This document shows positions 11,759-25,500 of a stretch of DNA of 64,000 bases, one piece after another (position 1 is the stretch's first letter; every line of letters starts with the position of its first letter). Below the pieces are notes generated by a model. That model saw only the letters and a program-made list of their open reading frames with translations, ran no database searches and was not told the DNA's origin. The DNA is from Neostapfia colusana. Lineage: Eukaryota; Streptophyta; Magnoliopsida; Poales; Poaceae. The DNA lies in NCBI GenBank assembly GCA_030760725.1, contig JASWHV010000013.1, positions 38,660,699-38,724,698 on the forward strand. Reading direction: 5' to 3'. The position numbers and the translations under genes are program-made.

Positions 11759-14700
11759 TTACCCGTGCTGAGACGCCATGAACTCCGGGTAATTTGAGCC
11801 AAGGAATTCCTCGCTCTCCCACGTCGCTTCTTCGGCGGTGTGGTTGCTCCAGAGTATCTTGTAGAACCACAACGTTCGGCTACGCGTGGTTCGGGCTTTC
11901 TCATCCATAATCGCCACCGGATATTCATCATATGTCAAATCCGGTTGCAACTCGCCGATGTCTTCGGTAGGAACAGCAGCTGTATGCTTTAGACATTTTC
12001 TCAGTTGTAAAACATGGAAGACGTCATGGACACCAGCAAGAGATGCCGGTAGCTCCAGCCTATACGCCGCTGGTCCACACTTCTTGGTGATAGCATAGGG
12101 TCCAATGAAACGGGGAGTGAGTTTCCCCTTCACACCGAACCGGTTCACGCCCTTCATCGGAGACACGCGGAGGTACACGTGTTCCCCGACGTCAAAGTGC
12201 AGCGGTCTACGCCTCTTATCAGCGTAGCTCTTTTGCCGGGATTGAGCGGCCTTCAAATTAGCTTGAATCGTCCGAACGCGCTCTTCAGCCTCGTTCACCA
12301 CATCAACCACAAATGTGACCCTTTCACTGGATTCACACCAGTTTAATGGGGTGCGGCATTTGCGACCATAGAGAGCTTCGTAGGGTGCCATCTTGATACT
12401 CGCCTGATAGCCGTTGTTGTACGAGAATTCCGCCAATGGTAGGTGATCATCCCAGTTCCTACCATGGTGGATGGCACATGCTCTCAACATGTCTTCCAGA
12501 ACTTGATACACCCTCTCTGTTTGGCCATCTGTCTGAGGGTGGTAGTCGGAGCTTCTAATTAGTTTAGTACCTAAAGCAGCGTGCAACTGCTCCCAAAAGC
12601 GTGATACAAACAATGCACCTCGGTCTGACACTATGGTCATGGGTACGCCATGCAAGCATAGGATCCTGGCAATATCTAACTCCACATATCTGTTGGCATG
12701 GATATGTGTATGCACGGGAATGAAGTGAGCCGACTTGGTTAGTCGGTCAATGATCACCCAAATAGAATCATGTTTGTTGGAAGTCTAGGGCAATCCCACA
12801 ATGAAATTCATGCTCACATCTTCCCATTTCCATGCCGGAATCTTCAGGGGTTGCAGCAGCCCTGATTTCTTCATATGATCAGCTTTCACTCGTTTACACG
12901 TATTGCACTCGGATACGTACTTCGCTACCTCCCGCTTCATCCGTGTCCACCAAAATTTCTTTTTTAAATCTTGGTACATTTTGTTGCTGCCCGGATGAAT
13001 GGAGTTTTTAGACAAATGAGCTTCATCGAGGATCTTCTTCCTCAGTTCCATATCCCGGGGCACGACTATGCGGTCATTGAACCATAGCGTCCCTTCATCA
13101 TCCTTCCGGAAACATTTGATCTCCCCATTGTCTATCCGTCTCCGGAGATGTGCCATATCCTTATCAATCTTCTGAGCTGCAATGATGTCCTCCCTAATAG
13201 TAGGGATGAGGGCAAGGTTGTAGAGCGATCCATAAGGAACCACGTATAAACTTGGCTCCTCCTCCTCCACCGGTGTAATGGTGAGGTTATGGACATGTGA
13301 TTTCCGACTCAGCGTGTCGGCAACCACATTTGCCTTGCCGGGGTGGTAATGGATCTCAATCTCATAGTCCTTGATTAATTCTAACCACCTCCTTTGCCTC
13401 ATATTCAGCTCCTTCTAGGTGAAGATGTACTTCAAGCTCTTGTGGTCGGTGTAGAGATGCACCAAATTCCCCAGGAGATAGTGCCTCCACATTTTTAGCG
13501 CCAAAACCACTGCAGCAAGCTCAAGATCATGAGTCGGATAGTTCTGCTCATGGTTCCGAAGTTGGCGTGAGCCATAGGCGACCACACGTACTTCCTGCAT
13601 CAACACGCAGCCGAGCCGAATACCGGACGTGTCACAGTACACGTCAAAGGGCTTGGTTGTATCCGGTTGAGCTAAGACCGGGGCTGTTGTGAGATGCTTC
13701 ACCAATGCTTGGAGCGCTCCTTCACACGCCATGTTCCAAACATATTTTGTCCCCTTTTTCAGCAACTCTGTCATCGGCTTAGATATCTTGGAGAAGCTTG
13801 GAATGAATCTCCGATAGTATCCCGCTAATCCGAGGAAGCTTCTGACTTCATGGACTGAAGTGGGAGCTTTCCATTTCAGCACTTGCTCAATCTTGCTTGG
13901 ATCAACCGCAATGCCCTCCGCTGAGATGATATGTCCTAAGAATGGCACTTGGCTGATCCAAAACTCGCATTTGCTGAACTTGGCGTAGAGCTTATGGTCT
14001 CGCAATCATTGAAGAACGATCCTCAAGTGGTCGGCATGTTCTGCTTCGGTCTTGGAGTATACCAAGATATCATCGATGAACACCACCACGAACTTGTCCA
14101 GTTCCGGCATGAACACCGAGTTCATGAGATACATGAATTGGGCTGGAGCATTCGTGAGACCAAAAGACATGATGAGATATTCATATAATCCATATCTCGT
14201 CGAGAAAGCCGTCTTCGGGATATCCTCCGCCCGGATCTTTATCTGATGATATCCAGAGCGAAGGTCCATCTTGGAGAACACACTTGCACCCACAAGTTGA
14301 TCAAACAATATGTCGATGCGGGACAGTGGGTACTTATTCTTGATGGTGATGGCGTTGAGCGGCCGGTAGTCCACACATAGCCTCAAGGTTTCATCCTTCT
14401 TCTTCACGAACAGCGCCTAGCATCCCCAAGGCGAGGAACTCGGCCTAATGAAACCCTTGCTCAACAGATCATTGAGCTGTTCCTTCAGCTCAGCCAGCTC
14501 GTTCGGGGCCATTTTGTATGGTCTCCGGGATATAGGGGTAGTCCCGGGTGCAAGCTCGATCTTGAACTCGACATCCCGCTCAGGTGGCATGCCCGGAAGA
14601 TCATCCGGAAACACGTCGGGGTACTCCCGGACTACGGGGATGTCCTCTAACTTGAGAGCTTCAGTATTATTGATCGCTGAAACCTCCCAAACTGGATTAT

Positions 14701-16285
14701 CTAATAGGAGGGACTGCGGACGGTGTAATGGGGAGTTGAGGTGAACCGTCCATGATAAAGTTTCCACGACAGCGCCATGGTAGCTTAGCCATGACATTCC
14801 TAAGATTGCATCAATCTTCTGCCCCTCAAGAATAATCATAGTAGTGGGATATATCTTCCCACCTAAGCACAGTGGTGCTTTCGGAACCATCATAGTTGCT
14901 GAAATCTTTCCTCCCAGTGAGCAGATCATATAAGAACACTCGGTTGGAAAGGCTTCCAGCTGATGCTTAACCACATAGGATGCACTTATAAAATTGTGGG
15001 TTGCACCAGAATCAAACAATATGATGATGGCTTGGTCGTTGAGAGTAAACGTACCCGCCAGCACGTTGTCTCCCTCTGGAGCGTCCTCATTGTCGAGGTG
15101 GTGAATGCCCCCAGTCCGCTGACCAACCTTCTTGACCAGAGTTCGGCCTCGAGCACCGCCTTGGAACGGGGTTTGCCCGCTGCTCTGCTGCCCCTGGGGA
15201 CAGTCCTTCGCGAAATGGTCCGCCTGGCCACACGTGAAGCAAGTGAAACAGGGCAGTCCCCCGCTGATCGGTGGACGGAAACCCGGGGTGCATTGTGGTG
15301 GTGGGAACGCCCGTGGTGTTGTCTGCTGCTGCTGCTGCTGTTGCGGTGGTGGCATCGGTGGTCGGAATGGGGGTGCATGGAAAGAACGTCCCCCGAACTG
15401 CTGAGGTCGCGCTGGTGGATGCCACTGCTGTCCGGATGGTGTCCGATACACCATGCGGTACTTCTGAGGAGCACCACCACCACTGCTGGGTGGAGCGCTG
15501 CGCTTCCGCTGCTCAGCTGCCAACTCCCGCTGAGCGTCCTCTTGCATGATCGCGGCATTGACGAGGTCGTTGAAGGTTCCGCGATTCCACTGAACGAGAT
15601 GCGTCTTCATCTGGGGGTGTAACCCCCGATAGAAATGCTCCCGCTTCTTCTCCTTGGTGGAGACGTAGTCTGACGCATATTGCGCCAGATGGTTGAAGGC
15701 ACGGGAGTAGTCATGGGCACTCCTCCCGCCCTGCTTCAGTTCCGAAAATTCTTGGAACTTCCTCTTCATTATCCCGGGAGAGATATGATAGGCGCGGAAC
15801 GCCTCCCGGAACTCTTCCCACTCCACGGCATGGCCAGCCGGACGTGAGGCGACATAGTTCGCCCACCACGCACCAGCGGCACCGTGAAGCTGCTGCGCTG
15901 CGAACAGTCTTTTGCCGCTCCGTGCATTGGAGCAGCCCGAACTTGGACTCGATGGTCCACAGCCAGTTGTCAGCCTCCAGTGGTTCTTCTGCTTCAGTGA
16001 ACACTGGAGGGTGCGTACTCATGAAGTCCGAGTACGACACCTCACGGGGCCCCCTCTCTTGACGCCCCCCCCAACTGGGACGTATTCTGCATGATCGTGC
16101 GGAGCAGGTCGGTCTGCTCCTCACGACCCCCCACCAGTGCCGCTATCACATCCGCTAGAGTAAGCGGAGGCGGCGGTGGTGGTTGCTGCTGCGGGGTGCT
16201 GTCGTATGCAGGTAGGTGGCTGGGAGTCATCGCCTCCCTGCTGGCTAGAGCCACCAACCTCGTGCATGGTCCTAGTGCGAACCAT
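11759..16285 (-). pseudogene. Gag-pol polyprotein, A copy 1 (decayed)
   Basis: The start is ATG at 16285 (MVRTRT), matched by MTRTRA in family B. In order: retrotransposon gag; CCHC knuckle (15200-15241, with the usual Gly before His changed to Asp); protease with DSGA (15002-15013); RT with FIDDIL (DD at 14069-14074); RNase H; HHCC zinc domain and DDE integrase (first Asp at 12746); and a C-terminal tail with a GPY/F-like block and a chromodomain-like end, stopping at 11759. Shared with copies 2 and 3: a gag frameshift near 15905 and TAG at 14417-14419 between protease and RT. Private to this copy: TGA at 14006, TAG at 13415, TAG at 12785, and a 3-bp insertion next to the RT active site. The first two private stops are C-to-T type changes (CGA, CAG), typical of methylated plant DNA. 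Confidence 0.9.
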
Positions 16286-18253
16286 CTGCAACCATACGAC
16301 AATAAACATCAGTCCCGCAACATATTTCATGCAGTCAAATGAAATAGGTGTAAAAACATAATGACAATAACATCATGCGATACATCTAGTATGTAGATAA
16401 TGCAATAACTTTGCACAAGCTACACCATTACCAGACCAAATACAAGCTAATTTACATCCAAATTGACGGACTTCCTCTTTGGAAGTTCATCACAACTAGG
16501 TTTGGTCGCTACGAGACGTTACTATCGCTTTGTCATCACATAGATCACCCTTTTACCTTCAATACGACACAAACATGGTCTCTAGAAAAAGAAACTTGAG
16601 TGAGACCTAAACTCAGATCTTTCACTAGTTGAAGATAACCTCTCATGAGCATGTTCTACCCCATTGGAAGTACTCAAAGCCTCTCTCTGGTACAACAATC
16701 TCTCACATGAGTTCAACTGTCATTCCTCTATCAGAATGACCAGTTTCTACATATCCAAGATTTTGACCTGGTTCTGGGCATTTTCATGACTCAAGCTGAG
16801 TACCGAAGTTAAAGTTAACTTCAGTATCTTTCCAGCGACTATTTATTTGCCCACAGATCAGCCCTAGTTAAAAAGTTATGGTAATTCAAAGTCAACAGAA
16901 TTTCTGGAAGAATTTCAACAGCACCTCCTTTGGGAAGTTGCTGTTTTCAACTCTGATTTCCACTGAATTCTGTGCTGAATTTCAGAAACTTTGAATTGCA
17001 CAGATGTAACACATCTTCTACCCTTTTTAAAGATGTATCATATGAAAATTCTAGATTTTCCTACTGGGAGTTATGTTTGAAAAACAGAACCGTCCAGAGA
17101 GTGTTTCACTCCGTCCTGATTCTGGACAGTTTACATTCCTCTGGAATTTAAGCCATCTTAAGGTGTGATTCAGCTCTGGAAGTCTACAACAAAGTTGTAG
17201 AGTACTTAAATACCTTCCCATAAATATATACCACACCTCCCTGGTCTAAAAGACCTGTGAGTTATGCTCTGTTGAAGATCAGCAAACTTGCTGCCCAAAA
17301 CAGAGCACTCTGTTTTCATTCCTTTGGAACTACACTGATCAATTGTCAACTTTTTCTACCCAACCAAAGTCCTAAATGTTGAAACTTAGTGAGTTTAATT
17401 CCTGGTCATCATTATTTTTCATGCACATGCCTATACTATGTCGGTACTACGTTCCTCACAAAAAGAAAATCCTAACCGGATTATACCGGCATATACGTCT
17501 CAAGTGTGGCACTAAACGGTCTCTCGCACACGTTGTCTACTCGGATACATACGTGGTTAGTACCTGCAGAAGACAAAACAATAGTGATGCACTCAATGGT
17601 TGTTTTCATTTCAGGCAGGTCCATATTTGAAAGTAAATACAAACGCCCGTATCATTGCCATATGGTCGTCCTTGATTTAAGTCACGTCTCAAGGTATGTG
17701 ATCGTGTTTCAACACCACACGACAGGGAACCCGAGTATATCATGAACGGGTTGTCATGGTTGAGAATGTTATCAACCCAACGGATACCACCTACTGCCCT
17801 GCAGGGCACGCCGATGGCAAGCGCTTCGTATGTCCTCCTGGGCTACTTCTAGACGAACACACTCTCGCGTTACTGACCACGCGATGGGGTCTCCACTTAC
17901 TTGCCTAATGCACGCTAGGGATCAGCGTTTCATATGAACTCAGGAACATGAAGAGTCCAAGAGTTTCATATTGATTTCTCACACCAAGCTGTGAGACTCA
18001 TCCCTGGACCCCGTTCCTCGTCAGGGGAGCTAACCGAAATTGAACCGCTTTCGGTGGCGTTCCTTACCATTCTTACCAGAGCGTAGGTGCATCGTTACAT
18101 AATTAAAATTCAGAATTATAACACATATGTCAGGCTTGCCACTTTAAGTAACTATACTAATATAGTCCTTACTTGGGCAACTATCAAATCCTCACCGTAA
18201 AGCTAAGTTTTTCCCGTAATACAGTCCTTAAGTACTGTGCTATCCCCAATGCG
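16286..18253 (-). other. Leader of A copy 1 between primer site and gag
   Basis: Nearly 2 kb with no conserved reading frame. It is closely repeated at 27041-29008 and 34086-36053, and the part towards the primer site is recognisably related to the B leader (about 51690-53160). B's upstream reading frame (50734-51678) has no counterpart here. Confidence 0.7.
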
Positions 18254-18265
18254 GCTCTGATACCA
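18254..18265 (-). promoter_or_regulatory. Primer-binding site, A copy 1 (initiator tRNA-Met)
   Basis: TGGTATCAGAGC on the minus strand, 3 nt inside the LTR end. It is complementary to the 3' end of initiator tRNA-Met, the usual primer of plant gypsy and copia elements. Confidence 0.9.
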
Positions 18266-18268
18266 GGC

Positions 18269-21200
18269 TGTGGCGGACCGGAATCCGCTCATCCAGAATC
18301 GCAGAGGGTGGTGCCGCATGATGCGACACCCGACAGCACACGTCATAAGGACACAATATATTACATGGGCAACCAACTGAATTGTACAAACAGGTACAAC
18401 CTTCAGTTACAAAGTATTGTCTTTATTACACAGCGGAAGTTTCTTTTGTATAATTCACGCCCACCTATCTAGCAAAAGTCGGTTGCCCAGCCCTAGGGCA
18501 ACCCACACTAGCTGCACTCCTCAGCTCAGTGCGGCGTGTATGGCTCCCACTCAGTCGTGGTCCCCGATGGAGGGTAACCCTCGCCGGTGGACTCGTAACC
18601 CGAGTCCATGGGTGGCTCCTCACCTGAAAAACACTTAAGCAGCAAACATGAGCACGATGGCTCAACAAGACTTAACCGACTCACCTAGGCATGAAACTCT
18701 ACATGAGGTGTACAATGAACATAGGATAGTAACATTGTAGCAAATGGACACGCCTACAAGTTCATCCTTAATTCATCTTTTAGCAACAAGTTAACCGTTC
18801 AGGAATCTGAAATTTAGTAAGCAATATTTAGTGGCACACATGTAGCAATACAATTATATCATAACAGCAATATTGAATCACCACATTTCATACATTAGCC
18901 TACGTCACGACTCAGTGACCAAGTGGTACTCTTCACCGCGAGGGACGGCGAATCGACTCGATATACACCTGCAGGGACACCCAAAGAGCACGTCACGTAC
19001 GCCCACCCGTGGAGCTGCACAGCACGCTCACTCGATGTCATACAGGACAACCTTTCACCCAACATCCCAAACGTCGAACCGGTCGCACCGAAACAAGGAG
19101 GTTCCCTACACGGAGCATCTCTCTATGCCCATTAGCAGATTTCCACCTTGCTGCCCTCAGCCTACACCTATAAATCGGTGCGTTATGCCTCGACGCCCGA
19201 AGGTTTAGGTTACAACGGTTTATAGGGGCCCATATATCCGACATTCCTTCAGTACGTTCAAACTTGACCAGCGTTGGCCGCACACGGATCGGTCCTCAAT
19301 CGACACGGACAGGGCTGCGCACACAAGACTCCCTCTTGCTGCGCCCTAGCCCCTACCAAGTCTCATTTTCATTACTAAGGTGATCTCACATCACTCGAAC
19401 CAATCCCGTGTGTCCCAAGCCTAACTCGCGAGTAGATTCCAACTACTCGACTTGTACCGAAATCCTATGAATCATTAAGCATAGCCTGTCTATTCGAGGC
19501 CCTGGACACTACCCTCACTCTTGGGGAAAAATTCTGGTTATGCAGTTGGGTATTCATCCATCCCACACCTAATGCACATACACACTTCACACTACGTATG
19601 TAAACAAAGTAAAACTTTATAAAAAGCTTAATGCAAACCGGGGCTTGCCTTGTTGCTGCTGGTCAGTGGTTAGGTCTTCGTCCGGAAGGAGGAAGTCAAG
19701 CACTTCCGGAGTCTCCTCACCTTCAGCGACTACACGTTAATGAATATGCACATAAGTTTAATTGTAAAGATTCTGCTACAAGTTCTACTAACAAGTTTTC
19801 AAAAACTGGAACCTTATTTAGGAATTTAAAATGAAACTGGTGCTAGTGGTTTGGGTTTGGACCTAAGCACATGATTAAGTGCTAAGTGGTTTTCCCCCTC
19901 TTCTATATTGATCACCATAAGTGGTTAAACAGAACAGAGGGAATTCAGAGCTTCAATGGAGCTGAGAATTTTCCTGTGAGTTTCTTGTCACAATAAAGTC
20001 CTCTGGACCAAAAATTAGCACTTTTCATTGAGTGGTTTGTTCAGAATAATTTTCTAAGCAGTTAAGCAAAGAAGAATTAATTCTGAGATAACACCCATGT
20101 TCATGCCAAACTTAGTGAACTACAATTTCAATTATAGCTCATAGAGTTTGCATGAACTTTTCCTAGCATTTTTGGAGCTAAGATTTGCCCAGAACTGAAT
20201 TTCCAAGTTTTCGAAATTCTCTGAAAATGTTTCTGTATTTAAGTGAATACAGCATCTTCAAACCTGATTTGCCCTGATCAAATCCACTCCAAATGATCTG
20301 AAACTTTTACAGTAGTTCACTAACACCCTAAAGAATAGTCTGGCAAAATTTGAGGATTTTTGGATGAACCAAGCTCCCTCTAAAATTCTTTTGCTGAAAA
20401 GATTTAAAGAATTTTTCCAGAATTAAATAATGGGTTTCATACAAATTGGGTTGCATATTTGGATAGATCTATGCAAGATGAATCCAACCCAATTTGAATC
20501 ACTAAATTTGTAGCTTCCTAGCAAAAGTTATGAGGTTCTAAAGTTTGGGGAAATTCTGGAATTTGAATTAACCGGGAAAAGTTCAAATCCCTGACAGCGG
20601 GTCCGGCCCACATGTGTCATCCCCTCGGCTACACCACACGGGGCCACAGGACTGTTCTCTTCATTGTCACAGATGATCCGGTGCAACAGAAAATCCCCAC
20701 ACTGTTTACTGAGCGACTGACGAGCGGGCCCGGCCACTCGTCTTCTTCCTCGTGCTCCCGCGCCCGCGCGCTGCCGGGCTCGCCGGAGCCGCGCTGATCC
20801 TTGCCATCCGGCCAACTCCTGCGCTCTCCCTCGCTGCCAGGGCCTAAATTCGTGCGCTGAAAATGATGGCACCATCTTCCCCGGCCGGCGGTGGCCCTAA
20901 CCTAGCCGGCGACGGTGCAGCGGCTCGGGATCACTTCGGCTATGTCACCCGACCAACTTAGCCCGCCAAAACCTCGGTGTAAGGGCTCTACAGCACCGGG
21001 GGATCCCAGGGAAGGTCGACATGCCAGGCAAAGGCTCGGGGAAGGCTCTAACCTAGCTGCCACCGTGAGCTCGATCCCCCCAGCCCTAACCGCGGTTGGA
21101 AAAACGGAAAATACGCCGTCTACAGCCATTATCAAGCTACGGTTGAGAAGTAAACTTGGGCGCCGTCAAGTCTAGCTCCTTTGAGTGCAGTTTGATGGGC

Positions 21201-22441
21201 TCTAAGCAAATAGAAGTCGGGAATTTGCAGATTTCGTACCAGAAGGTGGTTCTGCACCGGCTGAGAGTAGTTTGCGAAATACGCCGGCGACGATAAGTCA
21301 CTTGGTTCAAGCTTTGGGGTCGAGTAGCATGGAGTCTTGGCGCGACCAAAACCGCTCTTGCTCGGCCGTGACAAGCTCTCTGCTGAGCTGTCCACGCGAG
21401 CACCTCTGCTCGGTTCTTTTCGGCCGCCGCGAAGACTCGGTGAAACTGGGGTTGTGAGGGCCAAAAGATCTCAGTTGTAACCCGACGAGGCGATGGAGGA
21501 GACTGTCAGGGCGTTTTGCTGCTGCCTGGGTGTTTGCACGCGAGGGACAACAGCTCCCGAGCGATTGACGACGGTGGCGGCTTCTCTGTGCCGTTCTTGC
21601 GCGCGAGAGGAGTAGAACGTGGCCTTCGGTACTGTGGCAAAACGGGGCACGGCCGGGAGTAACTATCCCCCACGAGGAGCTCGCCAGCGTGAATAAACCG
21701 ACCCCGGGGCGAGCTGTGGTGGCGTCTCGGTGGCGCCTGTGGACTCCTCGGCTCTGTTCGAGTGAGCCAGACTTAACCCCGAAGGCTGCTGATCTTTATG
21801 CATTTTTAACCTCACCAATGACATGTGGGTCCCACCAGTCAGTGCTCCCCTATCCCTCAAAAGATTTCCAAAAACTTGGCAAGTGACCAATTCAAATGTT
21901 TGGAGCTAAAATCTGAGCTGCATTTGGATGGTTAGACAAATTCCCTCCCAATTTAAATGTATATTTGAATTCTTAGAATATTTGAATCCTTTTTGGAAAA
22001 ATGGATAGCAACCGATGTCAAAAATTTATGAGACTTTGCCTACCCACTAATTTGGACCTAACGAATCCAAATATGCAATTTGATTCGTGTGTTAGCTGCT
22101 GCAAATAAGAGTTTGAACACAACAGTTTTGAATTCCCATTGTGTCCTCCCCTCATTTGAAATTTGAGTTGAACCCTCAGTTTAACTTTTGATTTTTAAAC
22201 CCCTCCATTGCCCTTGAGTACTCCACTTCTGTGGTCTAAATCCACCTAGGGTCCAAACATGCAAGCAACCCTAAGTTTGTTTTAGAACAACCTCTCATGT
22301 GTTATCATATGTGTAGAATGTTTGGAACCAATCCCCTTTTGATGGAGGTTACTTGCTCTTCCCAATATATTCACAACAAAAACTGTGGCGTTGTGAGGTG
22401 ATGAAAAGTTTTTGCAAGTCCCTTTTTCTTGGGCTTCTACA
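18269..22441 (-). mobile_element. A-array LTR2, shared by copies 1 and 2, 4173 bp
   Basis: It serves as 5' LTR for copy 1 (primer site at 18254) and as 3' LTR for copy 2 (polypurine tract at 22442). It has the same ends and length as LTR1, with scattered substitutions, and no target duplication at either side. At several positions (such as near 18697-18722) it agrees with LTR1 against LTR3 and LTR4. Confidence 0.92.
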
Positions 22442-22459
22442 TCCCTCCCCCCTTAAAAG
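22442..22459 (-). promoter_or_regulatory. Polypurine tract, copy 2
   Basis: CTTTTAAGGGGGGAGGGA on the minus strand, identical to copy 1, directly before the LTR2 start. Confidence 0.8.
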
Positions 22460-22507
22460 AATCTTGTCCCGAGATTACAAAAGAAGAGACAGCGATGTAA
22501 CAGGCAC

Positions 22508-25500
22508 TTACCCGTGCTGAGACGCCATGAACTCCGGGTAATTTGAGCGAAGGAATTCCTCGCTCTCCCACGCCGCTTCTTCGGCGGTGTGGTTGCTCCA
22601 GAGTATCTTGTAGAACCACAACGTTCGGCTACGCGTGGTTCGGGCTTTCTCATCCATAATCGCCACCGGATATTCATCATATGTCAAATCCGGTTGCAAC
22701 TCGCCGATGTCTTCGGTAGGAACAGCAGCTGTATGCTTTAGACATTTTCTCAGTTGTGAAACATGGAAGACGTCATGGACACCAGCAAGAGATGCCGGTA
22801 GCTCCAGTCTATACGCCGCTGGTCCACACTTCTCGGTGATAGCATAGGGTCCAATGAAACGGGGAGTGAGTTTCCCCTTCACACCAAACCGGTGCACGCC
22901 CTTCATCGGAGACACGCGGAGGTACACGTGTTCTCCAACGTCAAAGTGCAGTGGTCTTCGCCTCTTATCAGCATAGCTCTTTTGCCGGGATTGAGCGGCC
23001 TTCAAATTAGCTTGAATCGCCCGAACGCGCTCTTCGGCGTGGTTCACCACATCAACCCCGAATGTGACCATTTCACCGGATTCGCACCAGTTTAATGGGG
23101 TGCGGCATTTGCGACCATAGAGAGCTTCTTAGGGTGCCATCTTGATACTCGCATGATAGCCGTTGTTGTACGAGAATTCCACCAACGGTAGGTGATCATC
23201 CCAGTTCCTACCATGGTGGATGGCACATGCTCTCAACATGTCTTCCAGAACTTGATCCACCCTCTCTGTTTGGCCATCTGTCTGAGGGTGGTAGGCGGAG
23301 CTTCTAATTAGTTTGGTACCCAAAGCAGCGTGTAACTGCTCCCAAAAGTGAGATACAAACAATGCACCTCGGTCTGAGACTATGGTCTTGGGTACGCCAT
23401 GCAAGCATAGGATCCTGGCAATATATAACTCCGCATATCTGTTGGCATGGAAATGTGTATGCACGGGAATGAAGTGAGCCGACTTGGTTAGTCGGTCAAT
23501 GATCACCCAAATAGAATCATGTTTGTTGGAAGTCAGGGGCAATCCCACAATGAAATTCATGCTCACATCTTCCCATTTCCATGCCGGAATCTTCAGGGGT
23601 TGCAGCAGCCCTGATTTCTTCATATGATCAGCTTTCACTCGTCTACACGTATCGCACTCGGATACGTACTTCGCTACCTCCCGCTTCATCCGTGTCCACC
23701 AAAATTTCTTTTTCAAATCTTGGTACATTTTGTTGCTGCCTGGATGAATGAAGTATTTAGACAAATGAGCTTCATCAAGGATCTTCTTCCTCAGTTCCAT
23801 ATCCCGGGGTACGACTATGCGGTCATTGAACCATAGCGTCCCCTCATCATCCTTCCAGAAACATTTGATCTCCCCATTGTCTATCCGTCTCCGGAGATGT
23901 GCCATACACTTATCAATCTTCTGAGCTGCAATGATGTCCTCCCTAATAGTAGGGATCAGGGCAAGTTTGTAGAGCGATCCATAAGGAACCACGTATAAAC
24001 TTGGCTCCTCCTCCTCCACCGGTGTAATGGTGAGGTTATGGACATGTGATTTCCGACTCAGTGCGTCGGCAACCACATTTGCCTTGCCGGGGTGGTAATG
24101 GATCTCAATCTCATAGTCCTTGATTAATTCTAACCACCTCCTTTGCCTCATATTCAGCTCCTTTTGGGTGAAGATGTACTTCAAGCTCTTGTGGTCGGTG
24201 TTGAGATGCACCAAATTCCCCAGGAGATAGTGCCTCCACATTTTTAGCGCCAAAACCACTGCAGCAAGCTCAATATCATGAGTCGGATAGTTCTGCTCAT
24301 GGTTCCGAAGTTGGCGTGAGCCATAGGCGACCACACGTCCTTCCTGCATCAACACGCAGCCGAGCCCAATACGGGACGCGTCACAGTACACGTCAAAGGG
24401 CTTGGTTGTATCCGGTTGAGCTAAGACCGGGGCTGTTGTGAGATGCTTCACCAATGCTTGGAACCCTCCTTCACACGCCATGTTCCAAACATATTCTGTC
24501 CCCTTTTTCAGCAACTCTGTCATCGGCTTAGCAAGCTTGGAGAAGCTTGGAATGAATCTCCGATAGTATCCCGCTAACCCGAGGAAGCTTCTGACTTCAT
24601 GGACTGAAGTGGGAGCTTTCCATTTCAGCACTTGCTCAATCTTGCTTGGTTCAACCGCAATGCCCTCCGCTGAGATGATATGTCCTAAGAATGGCACTTG
24701 GCTGATCCAAAACTCACATTTGCTGAAGTTGGCGTAGAGCTTATGGTCTCGCAATCGTTGAAGAACGATCCTCAAGTGGTTGGCATGTTCTGCTTCGGTC
24801 TTGGAGTAAACCAAGATATCATCGATGAACACCACGAACTTGTCCAGCTCCGGCATGAACACCGAGTTCATGAGATACATGAATTGGCCTGGAGCATTCG
24901 TGAGACCAAAAGACATGACGAGATATTCATATAATCCATATCTCGTCGAGAAAGCCGTCTTCGGGATATCCTCTGCCCAGATCTTTATCTGATGATATCC
25001 AGAGCGAAGGTCCATCTTGGAGAACACACTTGCACCCACAAGTTGATCAAACAATATGTCGATGCGGGGCAGTGGGTACTTATTCTTGATGGTGACAGCG
25101 TTGTGCGGCCGGTAGTCCACACATAGCCTCAAGGTTTCATTCTTCTTCTTCACGAATAGCGCCTAGCATCGCCAAGGCGAGGAACTCGGCCTAATGAAAC
25201 CCTTGCTCAACAGATCATTGAGCTGTTCCTTCAGCTCAGCCAGCTCGTTCGGAGCCATTTTGTATGGTCTCCGGGAGATAGGGGTAGTCCCGGGTGCAAG
25301 CTCGATCTTGAACTCGACATCCCGCTCAGGTGGCATGCCCGGAAGATCATCCGGAAACACGTCGGGGTACTCCCGGACTACGGGGATGTCCTCTAACTTG
25401 AGAGCTTCAGTATTATTGATCGCTGAAACCTCCCGAACTGGATTATCCAATAGGAGGGACTGCGGACGGTGTAATAGGGAGTTGAGGTGAACCGTCCGTG

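Noticed and set aside
14417..14419. TAG between protease and RT as a programmed readthrough site
   Set aside because: The bases after it (GCG) do not match the known strong plant readthrough context (CAR YYA), the position is inside pol and not at the gag-pol border, and sister family B has a Ser codon there. A shared mutation is simpler.
14963..15622. Plus-strand open frame of ~219 codons, repeated in the other A copies (25709-26368, 32754-33413)
   Set aside because: It is antisense to the gag-protease frame, conserved only because that frame is. It has no domain and is rich in Trp/Arg from the complementary Gln/Pro codons.
18254..18265. tRNA gene fragment
   Set aside because: Only the 12-nt complement of a tRNA 3' end is present; it is a retrotransposon primer site.
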